From: Merdicola sp905200315
GTDB lineage: Bacteria > Bacillota > Clostridia > TANB77 > CAG-508
DNA length: 64,000 nt
NCBI GenBank assembly: GCA_902461935.1
Contig: CABPZP010000004.1
Coordinates: forward strand, 1-64,000
Direction of reading: 5' to 3'
Shown: in pieces, positions 63,872-64,000 of the stretch
Layout: every line of letters begins with the position of its first letter
Numbering within the stretch: the first letter of the stretch is position 1
Program-made: the position numbers and the translations under genes
Notes under the pieces: generated by a model
Databases searched by the model: none
Seen by the model: the letters and a program-made list of their open reading frames with translations, nothing else
Told to the model about the DNA's origin: nothing

Positions 63872-64000
63872 ATGGATGAAATTTTTATACCAATAAAAAA
63901 TGAACAAGAAGTAAAATTAATGAACCCATTAGTGTGGGCTTATGTAGGTGATTGTATATATGAACTATATATAAGAACATTTTTAGTTAATACAACAAAA
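63872..64000 (+). CDS. mrnC: Mini-ribonuclease III, partial (5' end only)
   Basis: Starts one base after the rbgA stop, with AAGGTGA upstream. The 43 codons present include MNPLVWAYVGDCIYELYIRT, the MrnC/RNase III catalytic start (NPL..AY.GD..YELY). The family matures 23S rRNA in Firmicutes. The gene runs off the window, so the C-terminus cannot be judged. Confidence 0.85.
   Translation, partial: MDEIFIPIKNEQEVKLMNPLVWAYVGDCIYELYIRTFLVNTTK

Overview
This is a very AT-rich stretch (well under a third G+C by eye) of a low-GC Gram-positive chromosome. Most genes lie on the + strand and have AGGAGG or GGTGAT-type ribosome sites, and TTGACA-17-TATAAT promoters are frequent. The spoVM-like gene, tig-clpP-clpX, the SufBCDSU system, PrpC/PrkC and the gene orders rimP-nusA-ylxR-ylxQ-infB-rbfA-nrnA and rlmN-prpC-prkC-...-rsgA-rpe-...-spoVM-rpmB-recG all point to an anaerobic, probably gut-dwelling, spore-forming member of the Clostridia. 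No tRNA, rRNA, CRISPR array, transposase or prophage was recognised.

Layout. 1-4.2 kb: a decayed deoxyribosyltransferase-like gene, an MBL hydrolase, a FUSC-like membrane protein, an unknown protein and an M14 peptidase. 4.4-9.7 kb: tig, clpP, clpX, then a secreted SH3-CAP protein and a flippase-like membrane protein. 9.7-18.5 kb: an iron-sulfur and thiolation block. It holds a DtxR-type regulator with a C-terminal Cys cluster, sufC, sufB, sufD, sufS, an acyltransferase-like gene, sufU and mnmA. It is interrupted by a minus-strand small membrane gene, a YgjV-like gene and a strongly promoted structured leader with a 53-aa membrane peptide. 18.7-28.1 kb: a MATE-kinase fusion, an ABC transporter, three copies of a palindromic repeat, metK and a UDG-HAM1 fusion. 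28.2-33 kb: acyl-CoA synthetase, polysaccharide deacetylase and a glucosaminidase. 33.1-35 kb: rpsB and tsf. 35-39.5 kb: envelope genes, including a large glycine-rich surface gene broken by six identical-type frameshifts. 39.6-46.1 kb: the nusA-infB operon. 46.4-49.5 kb: a cohesin / LPKTG / dockerin / beta-propeller protein. 49.7-60.7 kb: rlmN, prpC, prkC, rsgA, rpe, nth, spoVM, rpmB and recG. 60.8-64 kb: small membrane genes, an AAA ATPase, rbgA (frameshifted) and the start of mrnC.

How the genes work together. SufS (cysteine desulfurase), SufU (sulfur acceptor or scaffold), SufBCD (cluster assembly) and MnmA (tRNA 2-thiouridylation) form one sulfur-trafficking neighbourhood, apparently headed by its own regulator. 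The translation genes (rpsB, tsf, infB, rimP, rbfA, rsgA, rbgA, rpmB, rlmN) serve ribosome assembly and initiation. Several cell-surface genes (CAP, glucosaminidase, deacetylase, glycine-rich adhesin-like, cohesin-dockerin protein) suggest an elaborated envelope.

Most notable: the structured leader at 15.7 kb; the one-chain cohesin-sorting signal-dockerin protein; the Cys-cluster DtxR regulator at the head of suf; the UDG-HAM1 fusion; and seven single-C insertions, each just before a GGA/GGT glycine codon, in two genes.
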